64,000 nucleotides of DNA, taken from assembly GCA_963707165.1 (NCBI GenBank), contig CAVPPO010000005.1:62001-126000 (forward strand), given 5' to 3'. How positions within the stretch are numbered: the stretch's first letter is position 1; every line of letters begins with the position of its first letter. The notes under the pieces were generated by a model. That model was not told where the DNA came from and did not search any database. It worked only from the letters and a program-made list of their open reading frames with translations. Below are positions 1-7,971 of this stretch, one piece after another. A program made the position numbers and the translations under genes. Origin of the DNA: Palsa-147 sp963707165 (GTDB lineage: Bacteria > Acidobacteriota > Terriglobia > Acidiferrales > UBA7541).

Positions 1-157
1 GCCGCCAAATGGTGTCATGCCCGCCACAATATTTGAAGAGTTGAAATCCGGGGTGACTCGGACACTCAACGCAGAGAAGTAGCAGCGAGGATCGACTCAC
101 GCAGGCCGTCAAGCTGGCCGCGCGTGACGCACGCGCCTGCCCGATTCCGGAGAATTC

Positions 158-439
158 CTAATTATTCCGGTCGCGTCGCGCCGCCGGTCGCAGCCGCCAG
201 GGGGCGCGGGGCCCGCCAGCCCCGTGCCCGGCCGCCGACATTTCCCTCTCGCGGCCCGTCCGCCTCCAGCTAAAGAAAGCTACGAATGCTCCCAGCGACC
301 AAAACATGGCTCCGCCGAGCAGCGCCAGCGTTCCGCCCGGCAGCGAATTTGTCGATGCGTCGTAAATCATGAACGAACCGAATGCAAGCATTGCGACTGA
401 AAGAACGATGCAGATCGGCCGGTATTGGTCTATGGTCAT
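158..439 (-). CDS. small two-helix membrane protein, unknown function
   Basis: A 93-residue protein starting MTIDQYRP. I chose the ATG at 439 over an upstream in-frame ATG at 502 because an AGGA lies about 8 nt before it and the first transmembrane helix follows directly. Two hydrophobic segments are visible (about residues 8-26 and 35-57), then a basic Arg/Ala/Pro-rich tail predicted to be cytoplasmic. I recognise no family. It stands alone on the minus strand and the gene to its left is outside the window. Confidence 0.5.
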   Translation of the reverse strand: MTIDQYRPICIVLSVAMLAFGSFMIYDASTNSLPGGTLALLGGAMFWSLGAFVAFFSWRRTGREREMSAAGHGAGGPRAPWRLRPAARRDRNN

Positions 440-1215
440 GTCCGATTCCTGATCCGCACGATTCCAATCTCGCCACTGCACTCGCGCCACGGAGCGCGAC
501 ACATCTCAAGCCATTTCCACTGCGTAGTTCTTTTTCAATCGCCCGCGCTCCTGAAGGCAGACTTTTTTTGTCGCGGGTTTCGAATAAGGTTCTTTGAGAG
601 CGGCGTTGCAGTTACAAGCGGCGAGACTTCGGCTACCTATATTCCTGCAAATCCTGATACCCCCCAACGTCCAATATTTTCACCCACACTTCCAGTAGTC
701 CCATTCCGGCGTCTTAAATTGCTCGCCCTTACAAGCAGGCTGATGATTGCGCCTGAACTCTTGGGTTCTAAACTCGACTCTCGAGATAGCCGCGCGATTC
801 ATGAGGCTTGCGGACTGTGCCTAGCGATTGCTCCCACAGGGATGCGGCTGCAGTCTTGTGATCGGCATCCTCGGATCGCGCGAGAATTTCCCAAGCAGAG
901 AGGCGCAATCGGGATCTAGTACCCTACCGATGCATCACGGCTTCCTTCTGCACGAAGTTGAACCGATCGATCCGTCCGGCGCAGACACTTCTGCGGTAAA
1001 TCGAACTTCTGTAATTTGATCACCTCTGTTAAGGAAGCCCCGAAGTGCAGCGCTGCGACCGTCGTTTGACGTCTCTCGATATCTGCTTGGGATTAGAAGC
1101 AAAGCCCGTATTTATACTGATTGCGTCTACCTTCGCCAATAGCTTAAACGCGTACGGTCGGCGGGCTTCCCGACTCAGCTCCACCTTGCCGACACTAAAT
1201 CTCGGAGGAAAATCA
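440..1215. other. intergenic region without a supported gene
   Basis: About 780 bases between a minus-strand gene and the plus-strand repeat protein. Open frames here (for example 425-919 plus) have no family resemblance, no good ribosome binding site and a Ser/Arg/Pro-rich composition typical of chance frames. No tRNA, terminator or repeat was recognised. It probably holds the promoter of the downstream repeat protein. Confidence 0.4.
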
Positions 1216-1698
1216 ATGAGTAAATTGCATTTGCAGCTTGTGTCTTTGGCTTTGCTGTTGGGCCTGAGTTCCTTCTGCGCCACCAAAGGTGCCAGTCACC
1301 AGGGGCAAGTCCGCACTTCTCAACCAGCTGCCCTTCTGGCGAACGGGCATCTGAACTCGTCCGCCATCGTTCCCGATGGTGGCGATCCCGTTCCCGAGCC
1401 AATCCCTCTGCCACGCCCAAAGTTCGCTAATCACGCGACCGGCAACCTTCTCGCCGACGGCGGCGATCCCGTTCCCGAGCCGATCCCTCTCCCACGCCCA
1501 AAGTTCGTTAATCACGCGACCGGCAACCTTCTCGCCGACGGCGGCGATCCCGTTCCACCGCCAATCCCTCTACCGGGCGCTCCCAAGCCACCGACGAAGC
1601 CGCCGTCGCTGAGTAATCATCCAGCTGGCGTGCTCCTGGCCGATGGCGGCGATCCCGTTCCTGAGCCGATTCCGCTGCCCCGGCCTCACGTGGTTTAA
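1216..1698 (+). CDS. short exported Pro/Asp-rich repeat protein
   Basis: A 160-residue product. The ATG at 1216 is preceded by GGAGGAAAATCA and opens a signal peptide (MSKLHLQLVSLALLLGLSS, then CA). From about residue 54 the chain is four copies of DGGDPVPEPIPLPRP, the third diverged to DGGDPVPPPIPLPGAP, separated by linkers such as KFANHATGNLLA. It is predicted to be exported and possibly a lipoprotein through the Cys near residue 21. Acidic PxP-type repeats suggest an extended, non-globular chain. No catalytic domain is seen. A 10-bp stem hairpin follows the gene at 1722-1746. I do not recognise a family. Confidence 0.7.
   Translation: MSKLHLQLVSLALLLGLSSFCATKGASHQGQVRTSQPAALLANGHLNSSAIVPDGGDPVPEPIPLPRPKFANHATGNLLADGGDPVPEPIPLPRPKFVNHATGNLLADGGDPVPPPIPLPGAPKPPTKPPSLSNHPAGVLLADGGDPVPEPIPLPRPHVV
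1375..1689 (+). repeat. in-gene tandem repeat encoding DGGDPVPEPIPLPRP
   Basis: Four repeat units start at 1375, 1456, 1537 and 1642, giving periods of 81, 81 and 105 bases. Units 1 and 2 and the linkers after them are nearly identical at DNA level. That points to recent duplication or to unequal exchange that keeps the copies alike. Confidence 0.85.
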
Positions 1699-1721
1699 CA
1701 CCTAATGCTCGACCATCCCGG

Positions 1722-1746
1722 GGGAAGGATGTTTCCCATCCTTCCC
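1722..1746 (+). terminator. probable terminator hairpin after the repeat protein
   Basis: A perfect 10-bp stem (GGGAAGGATG / CATCCTTCCC) with a 5-base loop lies 23 bases after the repeat-protein stop. It has no long T run, so intrinsic termination is likely but not certain. Confidence 0.5.
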
Positions 1747-1753
1747 TCGATTC

Positions 1754-2562
1754 ATGCTAGCATCCCGGCTCAGTGCAGTGATCCCAGTTGAGTCCAGCCC
1801 AGTTCCCGCTCACGTCCTTTGGATCGCCACCATCTCGTTTGAAGTGTTGCTGCTCGCGCGTACCATCCGAACAAACCTTTTCGCAAAATTTCCGGTGTTT
1901 TACACCTACGTTTTATTCGTTCTTCTACAGTCCGTGGTGAGATTTACGGTTTATCACTGGTATCCGCAGCGCTACCGGGATTTATATTGGTTACTGAGTT
2001 TGTCGGCGTGGTTGTGGGATGCGGAGTCCTCTTTGAAATCTATCGAAGGGGTCTGGCACCATACCCGGGAACGGCACGCTTGGCACGAAACGTGCTCGCA
2101 CTGGTGTTTGTGTTCGCGGCCGGAAAAGCGCTGGCCGGAGCTGTGCGCGGCGGTCTCTGGTTGCCATCGCGAACCACCGCGGAACTGGAACGCAACCTTC
2201 GGGCCGCCCAGGCCTTCGCCATACTGGGACTAGTAATTTTACTACTTGCATATTCCATCCCACTTGGTAGAAACTTACGGGGTATACTCGTGGGGTACGG
2301 CTTGTTTATCGCTACCAACCTCGCCGATTTGGCGATGTTGGCGTCCCCTGGAAACGAGTTTCAGCGCTTGTGGTCTTATTCGCAACAGGCGTTTTACTTG
2401 GTTGTACTTTGCATTTGGGCCGTGTCACTATGGACGCCTTCGCCGCAGCCGGGCTTGGCGTCACGCCCGGAAGTTGCGCCGAGCTATGAGGAAGCTGAAC
2501 GGAAGACGCGCGATCGCTTGAAACGCATTCGAATACTCTTTGGCCGGAAGAAGGATCGCTGA
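1754..2562 (+). pseudogene. multi-pass membrane protein gene with a frameshift near 1985
   Basis: Two overlapping frames (1754-2233 and 1987-2562) read as one membrane protein. The first gives hydrophobic segments and then YRDLYW. The sense continues one frame over as TEFVGVVVGCGVLFEIYRRG and runs through more helices to a charged tail ending FGRKKDR. The total of 809 bases is not a multiple of three, consistent with one missing or extra base around 1983-1990. About six to seven transmembrane helices are expected in the repaired protein of roughly 269 residues. Function unknown. It is probably co-transcribed with the next two genes. It could be a real disruption or a sequencing error; the good sequence on both sides of the shift favours a recent event or an error. 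Confidence 0.6.
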
Positions 2563-2564
2563 GA

Positions 2565-3137
2565 ATGAGTGAAGGGGCTTCCATCGTCGCTCTAGTTTTG
2601 CTGGCTGTGGTGGTAGTTGCGGGCTTGATTCTTCTGTGGCGCAAGCCCGCCGGCGCGCTCGATGAATTCGACCAAGCGGACCGCAGCCTTCTCCCAGGAG
2701 ACGGCCAATGGGCCGAGTGTCCGCGCGCGACAATTGACCACATCTTCGGCACCGGCGATTTGGGTTTTGTGCGCGCCAAGGGTTCCGATCGATTGTGCCG
2801 CGCGTTTGAGAGAGATCGCCGGCAAATCGCGCTGAATTGGGTTTGGAGCGCCTTTGACGAAACTCATCGAATCATGGCCCGCCATTTTCGCGCCGTCCGC
2901 AGCAGCCCCGATCTCAGTAACAGCCTCGAAGGCAAGCTCGTCGCGGAAGTCCTTCTCCACCAGATCTTGTGCTTGATGTTGGTCGCTGCGATCCGCCTAG
3001 CCGGCCCCGAAGGGCTGGCGCGTTTGGCCGGCGCCGTCGGCAATCTGCGACGTCAAGTCGGAATTGTTGTCGAGGGATTCCCCGCTTCCGCGGGCGGCGA
3101 TTTCTCCAAAGATTCTGGCCTTCACATCCATAACTGA
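2565..3137 (+). CDS. membrane-anchored hypothetical protein
   Basis: A 190-residue product starting ATG two bases after the previous stop, which suggests translational coupling. One N-terminal transmembrane helix (about residues 6-25, SIVALVLLAVVVVAGLILLW) is followed by a cytoplasmic, largely helical domain with many Arg and Leu residues and a second weakly hydrophobic stretch near residues 130-150. No family recognised. It lies between the frameshifted membrane protein and another hypothetical protein, so the three may form one membrane-associated unit. Confidence 0.6.
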   Translation: MSEGASIVALVLLAVVVVAGLILLWRKPAGALDEFDQADRSLLPGDGQWAECPRATIDHIFGTGDLGFVRAKGSDRLCRAFERDRRQIALNWVWSAFDETHRIMARHFRAVRSSPDLSNSLEGKLVAEVLLHQILCLMLVAAIRLAGPEGLARLAGAVGNLRRQVGIVVEGFPASAGGDFSKDSGLHIHN

Positions 3138-3151
3138 GGACAGCCTTCGCC

Positions 3152-3607
3152 TTGACCTCCATGCCCTCCGCGCTACCAACCAGTACCGTGGATGCAGCCC
3201 ACGCGGACCTGCAGCGCCGCACTCTCTCGAAAATCCAGGGCAACTTTGCGCGGCTCATTTATCTCGCCTCCATGCGCGATTACAATTCAGCCCGCTACTA
3301 TCATTCCGGCCTGGCCGATCGCTATTCGCCCAATGTCGCCGAGAAGGCTCTCGAATTGGCGCATCGCGAAGTGTTCCGCGAACTGGCCACTTCCGCCCTG
3401 GCCGATCTCGCGCACGAACTCGAACTCTACATGCACTCGACTCGCGAAAATCCTTCGGATTTTTTCCGGGCCTGGCAGGACGTCGAGCCGTTTCGCGTGG
3501 TTGTGCCTATCGGCACACATCCCACCAGCGCGGCTCTATTTATCTCAAATGTCAGGTTCGCTTTGGCAGTACTGCGGTCGAATCTGAAGTCCCCGCAGGA
3601 TCATTGA
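3152..3607 (+). CDS. hypothetical helical protein
   Basis: A 151-residue product read from TTG at 3152 (GAGGA lies about 11 bases upstream); ATG at 3161 is the alternative start. The sequence is helical (ARLIYLASMRDYNSARYYHS, later ALELAHREVFRELATSALAD) without a signal peptide or membrane segment. I do not recognise a family. It follows the two preceding genes closely. Its last 56 bases overlap the convergent XRE-family regulator, so the two coding regions share DNA end to end. Confidence 0.55.
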   Translation: MTSMPSALPTSTVDAAHADLQRRTLSKIQGNFARLIYLASMRDYNSARYYHSGLADRYSPNVAEKALELAHREVFRELATSALADLAHELELYMHSTRENPSDFFRAWQDVEPFRVVVPIGTHPTSAALFISNVRFALAVLRSNLKSPQDH

Positions 3608-4370
3608 GCCGCATCGCCACCGCGGTCACTCGACCCACGATTTCCGCTTCCGCCCCGTAAACGAATCGCCGGGTCTTGCAGTGCGAAAGCGGATGCGGCA
3701 TTAGCAGCAATTCCCTATCTTGAATCTCGCACCACGAACAAGCGTATCCATCCCGCAATTCGACGAAGTAAATCGGCCGGTCGTATTCCGTGCGCCACGG
3801 CACAGCCTGAAATTTGCGAAGCTCCGTATCGATCTGCACGAACGAGCCCGGCCGCAACAGCGGATACATGCTCAAATCCTGCAACCCGATATAGCCATAT
3901 TTTCCGTGCCGAATATCGAGGCGCTGAATCAACGCAATCGGAACATCTCCCCAGATCTCGACCATCCGCGACAGCAAATTCGTGTTGTCCAGGTTGAACC
4001 CGCGATCGAACTGAATCGGAAACGACACCGTCTTCTCGGGATCGGGATCCTCAACGGTCACCAGGTGCGTGTTGGGCAGACGCGCGGCAAGCTGGCGCTG
4101 CGGCAACCTCTGCAAATCCACGCCAAAGAGCGCCACCAAATCCGTAAACTTGAAGCGATAAATGCTGCTCAGGCTGTACAGCTTGAAAATACTCGGTACC
4201 GAACTGGAATTCTCGAGCTGCGAAAGCCACGGATTCGAAATCGCGAATTCCGGATTGCCCTCCAACTCGGCGATTTTTTGGCTTTCCTCGGCCACTTCGC
4301 GCACTGTGATCCCAAGACGCAGACGAATATCGCGCAACTGCTCTCCCGGCTTGCGAATGCTTGGTACCAT
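3552..4370 (-). CDS. XRE-family regulator with S24/LexA-like C-terminal domain
   Basis: A 272-residue protein. Residues about 9-70 form an XRE-type helix-turn-helix (GEQLRDIRLRLGITVREVAE, then SNPWLSQLEN). The C-terminal half contains LSMYPLLRPGSFVQID, which resembles the Ser loop of S24/LexA-type domains, and ends near the typical IVGRVTAV strand. Whether self-cleavage occurs is unknown, because I cannot assign the catalytic Lys. It is divergent from the membrane protein at 4488 across a short region with a palindrome covering its own start codon, so autoregulation is a reasonable inference. Its 3' end overlaps the gene at 3152. Confidence 0.75.
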   Translation of the reverse strand: MVPSIRKPGEQLRDIRLRLGITVREVAEESQKIAELEGNPEFAISNPWLSQLENSSSVPSIFKLYSLSSIYRFKFTDLVALFGVDLQRLPQRQLAARLPNTHLVTVEDPDPEKTVSFPIQFDRGFNLDNTNLLSRMVEIWGDVPIALIQRLDIRHGKYGYIGLQDLSMYPLLRPGSFVQIDTELRKFQAVPWRTEYDRPIYFVELRDGYACSWCEIQDRELLLMPHPLSHCKTRRFVYGAEAEIVGRVTAVAMRLNDPAGTSDSTAVLPKRT

Positions 4371-4469
4371 GGCCCCAGATGGTACCCTGAGACTGCACGC
4401 ATCGCAAACCCCGGCCGGACCGAATTGGGAATTTGACTTCGGGGAACTTCTGCAGGGGTAGTACCATCT
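4363..4469. promoter_or_regulatory. palindrome over a start codon plus a third half-site (candidate operator)
   Basis: GGTACCAT at 4363-4370 and ATGGTACC at 4379-4386 form a perfect 8-bp inverted repeat with an 8-base spacer. The left arm contains the regulator's ATG. The extended half-site AGATGGTAC recurs in reverse at 4461-4469, 18 bases before the divergent membrane gene. The layout suits a dimeric HTH protein that controls both divergent genes; this is inferred. Confidence 0.5.
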
Positions 4470-4487
4470 AATTTCTTACCAGACAGT

Positions 4488-4946
4488 ATGATTGAAAGCC
4501 CCGAACCCGCCAGGCCAAAACTTACCGCGAAGCAGTTCTGGCTTTACACCTCGCCTATCCTCGCGCTGCTGCTCGTCTATGTCGGATGGGTAATGCTCGC
4601 CAGGTGGCAGGAGAACCAGCAGTTGGAAGAAAAAGCCGCGCAGGAAGCCCGCGCGCGAGAGCGATCGGATGCCGAGCGCACGGTTGAAACGCTTGGCGGC
4701 AACGAATTCAATATTCTCAGCTTCTATGCAACTCCGGGAACGATTCGCCGCGGCGAATCCATCCAGCTCTGCTACGGTGTCTCGAACGCCAAAACGGTAA
4801 CGCTCGACCCGCCAGTAGCCGAAATGTGGCCGTCAGTTAGCCGCTGCATCAACCTCTCCCCCACGAAAACAACGAACTACACGCTAACCTCCACCGACGC
4901 CCAGGGAAACAAGAAAACCGTCTCCCTCGAAGTAAAGGTCAACTGA
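4488..4946 (+). CDS. membrane-anchored protein with Ig-like domain
   Basis: A 152-residue product. One transmembrane helix (about residues 18-38) is followed by a charged coiled stretch rich in Glu, Ala and Arg (about 40-65). The C-terminal beta-rich domain (FYATPGTIRRGESIQLCYGV, later TLTSTDAQGNKKTVSLEVKV) has the strand pattern of bacterial Ig-like folds. Two Cys residues about 37 apart could form a disulphide outside the membrane. It diverges from the XRE/S24-like regulator and may be its target. Function unknown. Confidence 0.65.
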   Translation: MIESPEPARPKLTAKQFWLYTSPILALLLVYVGWVMLARWQENQQLEEKAAQEARARERSDAERTVETLGGNEFNILSFYATPGTIRRGESIQLCYGVSNAKTVTLDPPVAEMWPSVSRCINLSPTKTTNYTLTSTDAQGNKKTVSLEVKVN

Positions 4947-5265
4947 TCGCACAGAATCTGCAGCTACCCGGGAGTCATCACGCGAAAACAATCAAGCGCT
5001 TCGAGAGCGTCAGGCCATGAATCGACGGTTTGCGAGAAGAATCAAAACGTTGTCATCCTGAGCGAAGCGAAGAGCCTGTCCCGAGTCCCTCGAGGGAATC
5101 TCAGCGTCCAATGTTTGCTAGCGTTCGCACTATCAAGACACATCGGAATCCGCCGCGTGATCGCCGGATTTGCCGTTTTTCGGCAAACTGGCGCAACACG
5201 GCACACACTCGCACGCACTATTCACAATTTATGAGGGATATTTTCGCAGCCGCTCGCCGCCGCTA
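4947..5265. other. intergenic region with a dispersed repeat copy
   Basis: No gene is supported. A copy of the dispersed repeat TGTCATCCTGAGCGAAGCGA begins near 5053. It continues into AGAGCCTGTCCCGAGTC and an ATCTC end by about 5103, an arrangement shared with the copy near 42788-42910. The region lies between convergent genes. Confidence 0.55.
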
Positions 5266-5952
5266 CTAATGCTTCGGCCGGCTGGGGCTTTCGTCCAGCT
5301 CGTGGTAGATGAAATATCCGCCGACCCCGGCGCCGACGGCCGCCGCAGATAGCAAGATCAGAACAAGAAGCTTCTTCCGGTTTCGCACCGCGGGAATCGT
5401 TCCCGAGCCGTTCTTCCCGCCGCCCTGATCCTGCGCATCCACAATCTGCACGCGATAGGATTGGCCGTCTCCGATCGAATGTGTATCGCCGTCGATCGAA
5501 ATATCAAACGGTCCGCGGAAGCTCGTCACCACCAGCTCATTCGCGCCCACGATCGTCACGCGTCCATGCGACGCCTCGCCCGAACGCGATCGCACCGTCG
5601 CTCCCAGCGCGCTCAACTCGACGATATCCGATGATCCCGAAGCAAATCCGGCTGTGCCACGTTCGAGTGCAGCGTGAATTCCGCTCGGAGAATCTTCCAG
5701 GCGTGAACTGCTCGCGGACATCAAATAGAGCTGCGCGGTTCCGGCTCGCAGGCGGATCGACCCCGTCGAATCCGTGTCAAGCGTATCGCCGGGATAAACC
5801 GTCGCTCCCACAGCCGCCGCCGCGCGGTCCAGCCTCGCCGCCTGCGACTGCGTCACGGTTCCCAGCGGCTTTTCCGCCGCTCCCGCGATAGGCAGGTTCA
5901 CCAGCGTCCCAATCAACACCGCTGTCAGACATGCGCGAAGTGCAAATCGCAC
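5266..5952 (-). CDS. secreted FecR-like domain protein with C-terminal membrane anchor
   Basis: A 228-residue product with a GTG start at 5952, supported by GGAGGTGGAAT directly upstream. A signal peptide (residues 1-25, ending IAGAA) leads into a FecR-like beta domain: GTVTQSQAARLDRAAAAVGA, GDTLDTDSTGSIRLRAGTAQ, then LGATVRSRSG. After a Gly/Asn-rich linker, a helix at about residues 190-212 (LLVLILLSAAAVGAGVGGYF) anchors the C terminus. No sigma or anti-sigma gene is adjacent, so a classical FecR signalling role is not shown. It may be a cell-envelope structural or sensor protein. Confidence 0.7.
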   Translation of the reverse strand: MRFALRACLTAVLIGTLVNLPIAGAAEKPLGTVTQSQAARLDRAAAAVGATVYPGDTLDTDSTGSIRLRAGTAQLYLMSASSSRLEDSPSGIHAALERGTAGFASGSSDIVELSALGATVRSRSGEASHGRVTIVGANELVVTSFRGPFDISIDGDTHSIGDGQSYRVQIVDAQDQGGGKNGSGTIPAVRNRKKLLVLILLSAAAVGAGVGGYFIYHELDESPSRPKH

Positions 5953-6079
5953 ATTCCACCTCCAAGAGGGCCAGAAGTAATCTAAGCCTGAGAATGTAAC
6001 GTGTCAATCACTCTCTTCCGGTCAGTTATCCCCCTGCAAAAGCCCAGCCGCCACTCCCAACCAAGCGAAGCGCCGGGTG

Positions 6080-6106
6080 CCCCACGCGCCGTACTAGCGC
6101 GTGGGG
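6080..6106. repeat. GTGCCCCA-type hairpin repeat
   Basis: A perfect 10-bp stem, CCCCACGCGC / GCGCGTGGGG, with a 7-base loop between two minus-strand genes. Related hairpins start with TGCC and carry a GTGGGG-like right arm followed by CTTTTCGGC or a variant. They lie near 16822, 17694, 17889, 18170 and 22651. It could terminate the upstream M28 gene, but its recurrence marks it as a dispersed repeat. Confidence 0.6.
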
Positions 6107-6165
6107 TTCTTGCACGCAAGCTAGAATGCGTCCGCCACCCGCCAGCTCCGTGAAGCACAAACCCC

Positions 6166-7863
6166 TTACTCCCCCGCCCCAGCCTTTTTCAAAGACTCCT
6201 CGCGAATCCCCTTAAACTCCGCATTTGCCTTCCACTCGGGCATCGTCTTCGCATTCGCCACGCGATATCCCACCAAAAAATAAAGCTGGCAATCCTCCAC
6301 CGCCCCGCTCAAATCCCAATCCTCCTTAATCTTGTCGCTAGGCTTGTGGTAATCCTCCGCCGTAAATTTCTGCCGCGTCTTCATCCCCCAACCCTCCGGC
6401 TTGCCGATAAAATCCACGCCCGCATCGGGATCAAACGCCGGCACGCCGACTTTCGCAAAGCTGAAATGATCCGAGCGATAATAAAATCCCTTCTCCGGCT
6501 CAGGATCAGGATCGACGCGCCGCCCCTGCTCCCGCGCCACCGCCGCCACCACATCATCCAACGTAGATTTCCCATTCCCCACCACAGTAATGTCGCGCGT
6601 CCGCCCCCAAACATTCATCCCGTCCATATTGATGTCCGCGGCCGTAAAAGCAATCGGATAGAGCGGGTGTTCCGCATAGTATCGCGAGCCAAGCAATCCC
6701 TGCTCTTCCGCCGTCACCGAGAGAAACAGCATCGTCCGCTTCGGCGGCACCTTCAATTGCTTGTAAGCCCGCGCAATCTCCAGCAGCGCCGCCGATCCCG
6801 AAGCGTTGTCCAGCGCCCCGTGATAAATCTTGTCTCCATTCACCTCCGGCCCGATCCCGAAGTGATCCCAATGCGCAGTGTAAACGACGTACTGATTCTT
6901 CAATTTCGCATCGCTGCCAGTCAGCTTGGCGATCACGTTGTGCGATTCAATCGGCTGCAACTTGTTGTGAATCTCGATGCTCGCCTTCATCCCCAGCGGC
7001 ATAGGCTTGAAATCCGCGCTCACAGCTTTTTGTTTCAGCGTCGCGAAATCAAGCCCCGCAGCGTGAAACAGCGCCTCCGCCTCCTCGTGCGTGATCCAAC
7101 CCTCCACCGCAACGCGATTCATATTCTTATTCGCCGAAGCCAGATCGAACTGCTCCCCGCTCCAGCTATTGCGCACCACTTCCCACGGATATCCAGCCCG
7201 CGCCGTCTCGTGCACAATAATGCAGCCGGCCGCTCCGAGCTGCGCCGCCTTCTCGAATTTGTAAGTCCACCGCCCGTAGTAAGTCATAGCCTTGCCGCCA
7301 AACATCTTCTCGTCCGCCACCGGCGGATCGTTGATCAGCACCACAATCACTTTCCCGCGCACGTCCACGCCCTTGAAGTCATCCCACTTATACTCAGGCG
7401 CCTGCACGCCGTACCCGACAAACACCATCTCCGCATTGTCCAAGCTCACCGAATCCACCATCCGCTTGGTCCAAGCCACAAAATCCTTCTCAAACGCAGC
7501 ATGAAGCGTCTGATCGTGCCCGGAAAAAGTAAGCTCCATCGCAGGATCAGGCTTGATCCCAACCAAAGGAACTTTCTGCAAATAAGTCCCGTCAGGATTC
7601 CCAGGCTCCAACCCAAACTCGCGATACTCCTTCTCCAAATAAGCGATGCTCAAATCTTCACCCCGAGTCCCAGGCCCTCGCCCCTGAAACTCATCCGAAG
7701 AAAGCGTCTTGATGTGCGCAAGAATCTGCGAAGCCTCAAACGACTTCACCCCATCATCAGCCGGACTCTGCGCCAAAACCGGCGCAAAAAAACCAACGCC
7801 GGCAGCCACAATCACCGCCAAACAAAAAATCAATCCCCGCCCACCCACAAATTTACAATTCAT
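6166..7863 (-). CDS. secreted M28 family metallopeptidase
   Basis: A 565-residue product read from the ATG at 7863 (MNCKFVGGRG). It has a GGGAG ribosome site and opens a signal peptide ending VLAQS; an ATG 63 bases further upstream is less likely. A protease-associated insert (about residues 145-260) precedes the M28 zinc peptidase core. The di-zinc ligand motifs are all present: TAHWDHFG, GALDNASG, TAEEQGLLGS, NMDGMN and RSDHFSF. It is expected to cleave amino-terminal residues from peptides outside the cytoplasm or in the periplasm. A REP-like hairpin lies 12 bases before the start codon. Confidence 0.88.
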   Translation of the reverse strand: MNCKFVGGRGLIFCLAVIVAAGVGFFAPVLAQSPADDGVKSFEASQILAHIKTLSSDEFQGRGPGTRGEDLSIAYLEKEYREFGLEPGNPDGTYLQKVPLVGIKPDPAMELTFSGHDQTLHAAFEKDFVAWTKRMVDSVSLDNAEMVFVGYGVQAPEYKWDDFKGVDVRGKVIVVLINDPPVADEKMFGGKAMTYYGRWTYKFEKAAQLGAAGCIIVHETARAGYPWEVVRNSWSGEQFDLASANKNMNRVAVEGWITHEEAEALFHAAGLDFATLKQKAVSADFKPMPLGMKASIEIHNKLQPIESHNVIAKLTGSDAKLKNQYVVYTAHWDHFGIGPEVNGDKIYHGALDNASGSAALLEIARAYKQLKVPPKRTMLFLSVTAEEQGLLGSRYYAEHPLYPIAFTAADINMDGMNVWGRTRDITVVGNGKSTLDDVVAAVAREQGRRVDPDPEPEKGFYYRSDHFSFAKVGVPAFDPDAGVDFIGKPEGWGMKTRQKFTAEDYHKPSDKIKEDWDLSGAVEDCQLYFLVGYRVANAKTMPEWKANAEFKGIREESLKKAGAGE

Positions 7864-7874
7864 CCCACTCTCCC

Positions 7875-7900
7875 GTAGGGGAGGGTCTTCAGACCCTCCC
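7875..7900. repeat. REP-like palindrome with GTAG foot, in a gene leader
   Basis: GTAG followed by GGGAGGGTCTTCAGACCCTCCC, a near-perfect palindrome. It is one of many GTAG-footed hairpins in the window. Here it falls in the predicted 5' untranslated region of the M28 peptidase, just upstream of its ribosome site. Confidence 0.7.
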
Positions 7901-7971
7901 GCTGTTCGGCTCCAGTCTTTCGCCAATAGTCGAGTTTAAATCTGCACCAGCCGGCTCAACCATGCAAACCC

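Noticed and set aside
425..919. Plus-strand 164-codon frame
   Set aside because: No ribosome site, no hydrophobic or domain pattern; it begins antisense to the small membrane protein.
1375..1689. CRISPR-like direct repeats
   Set aside because: The repeats are in frame, encode a regular peptide motif behind a signal peptide, and their linkers are themselves repeated.
6346..7878. 510-codon open frame antisense to the M28 peptidase
   Set aside because: Arg/His/Pro-rich shadow of a gene with all catalytic motifs on the other strand.
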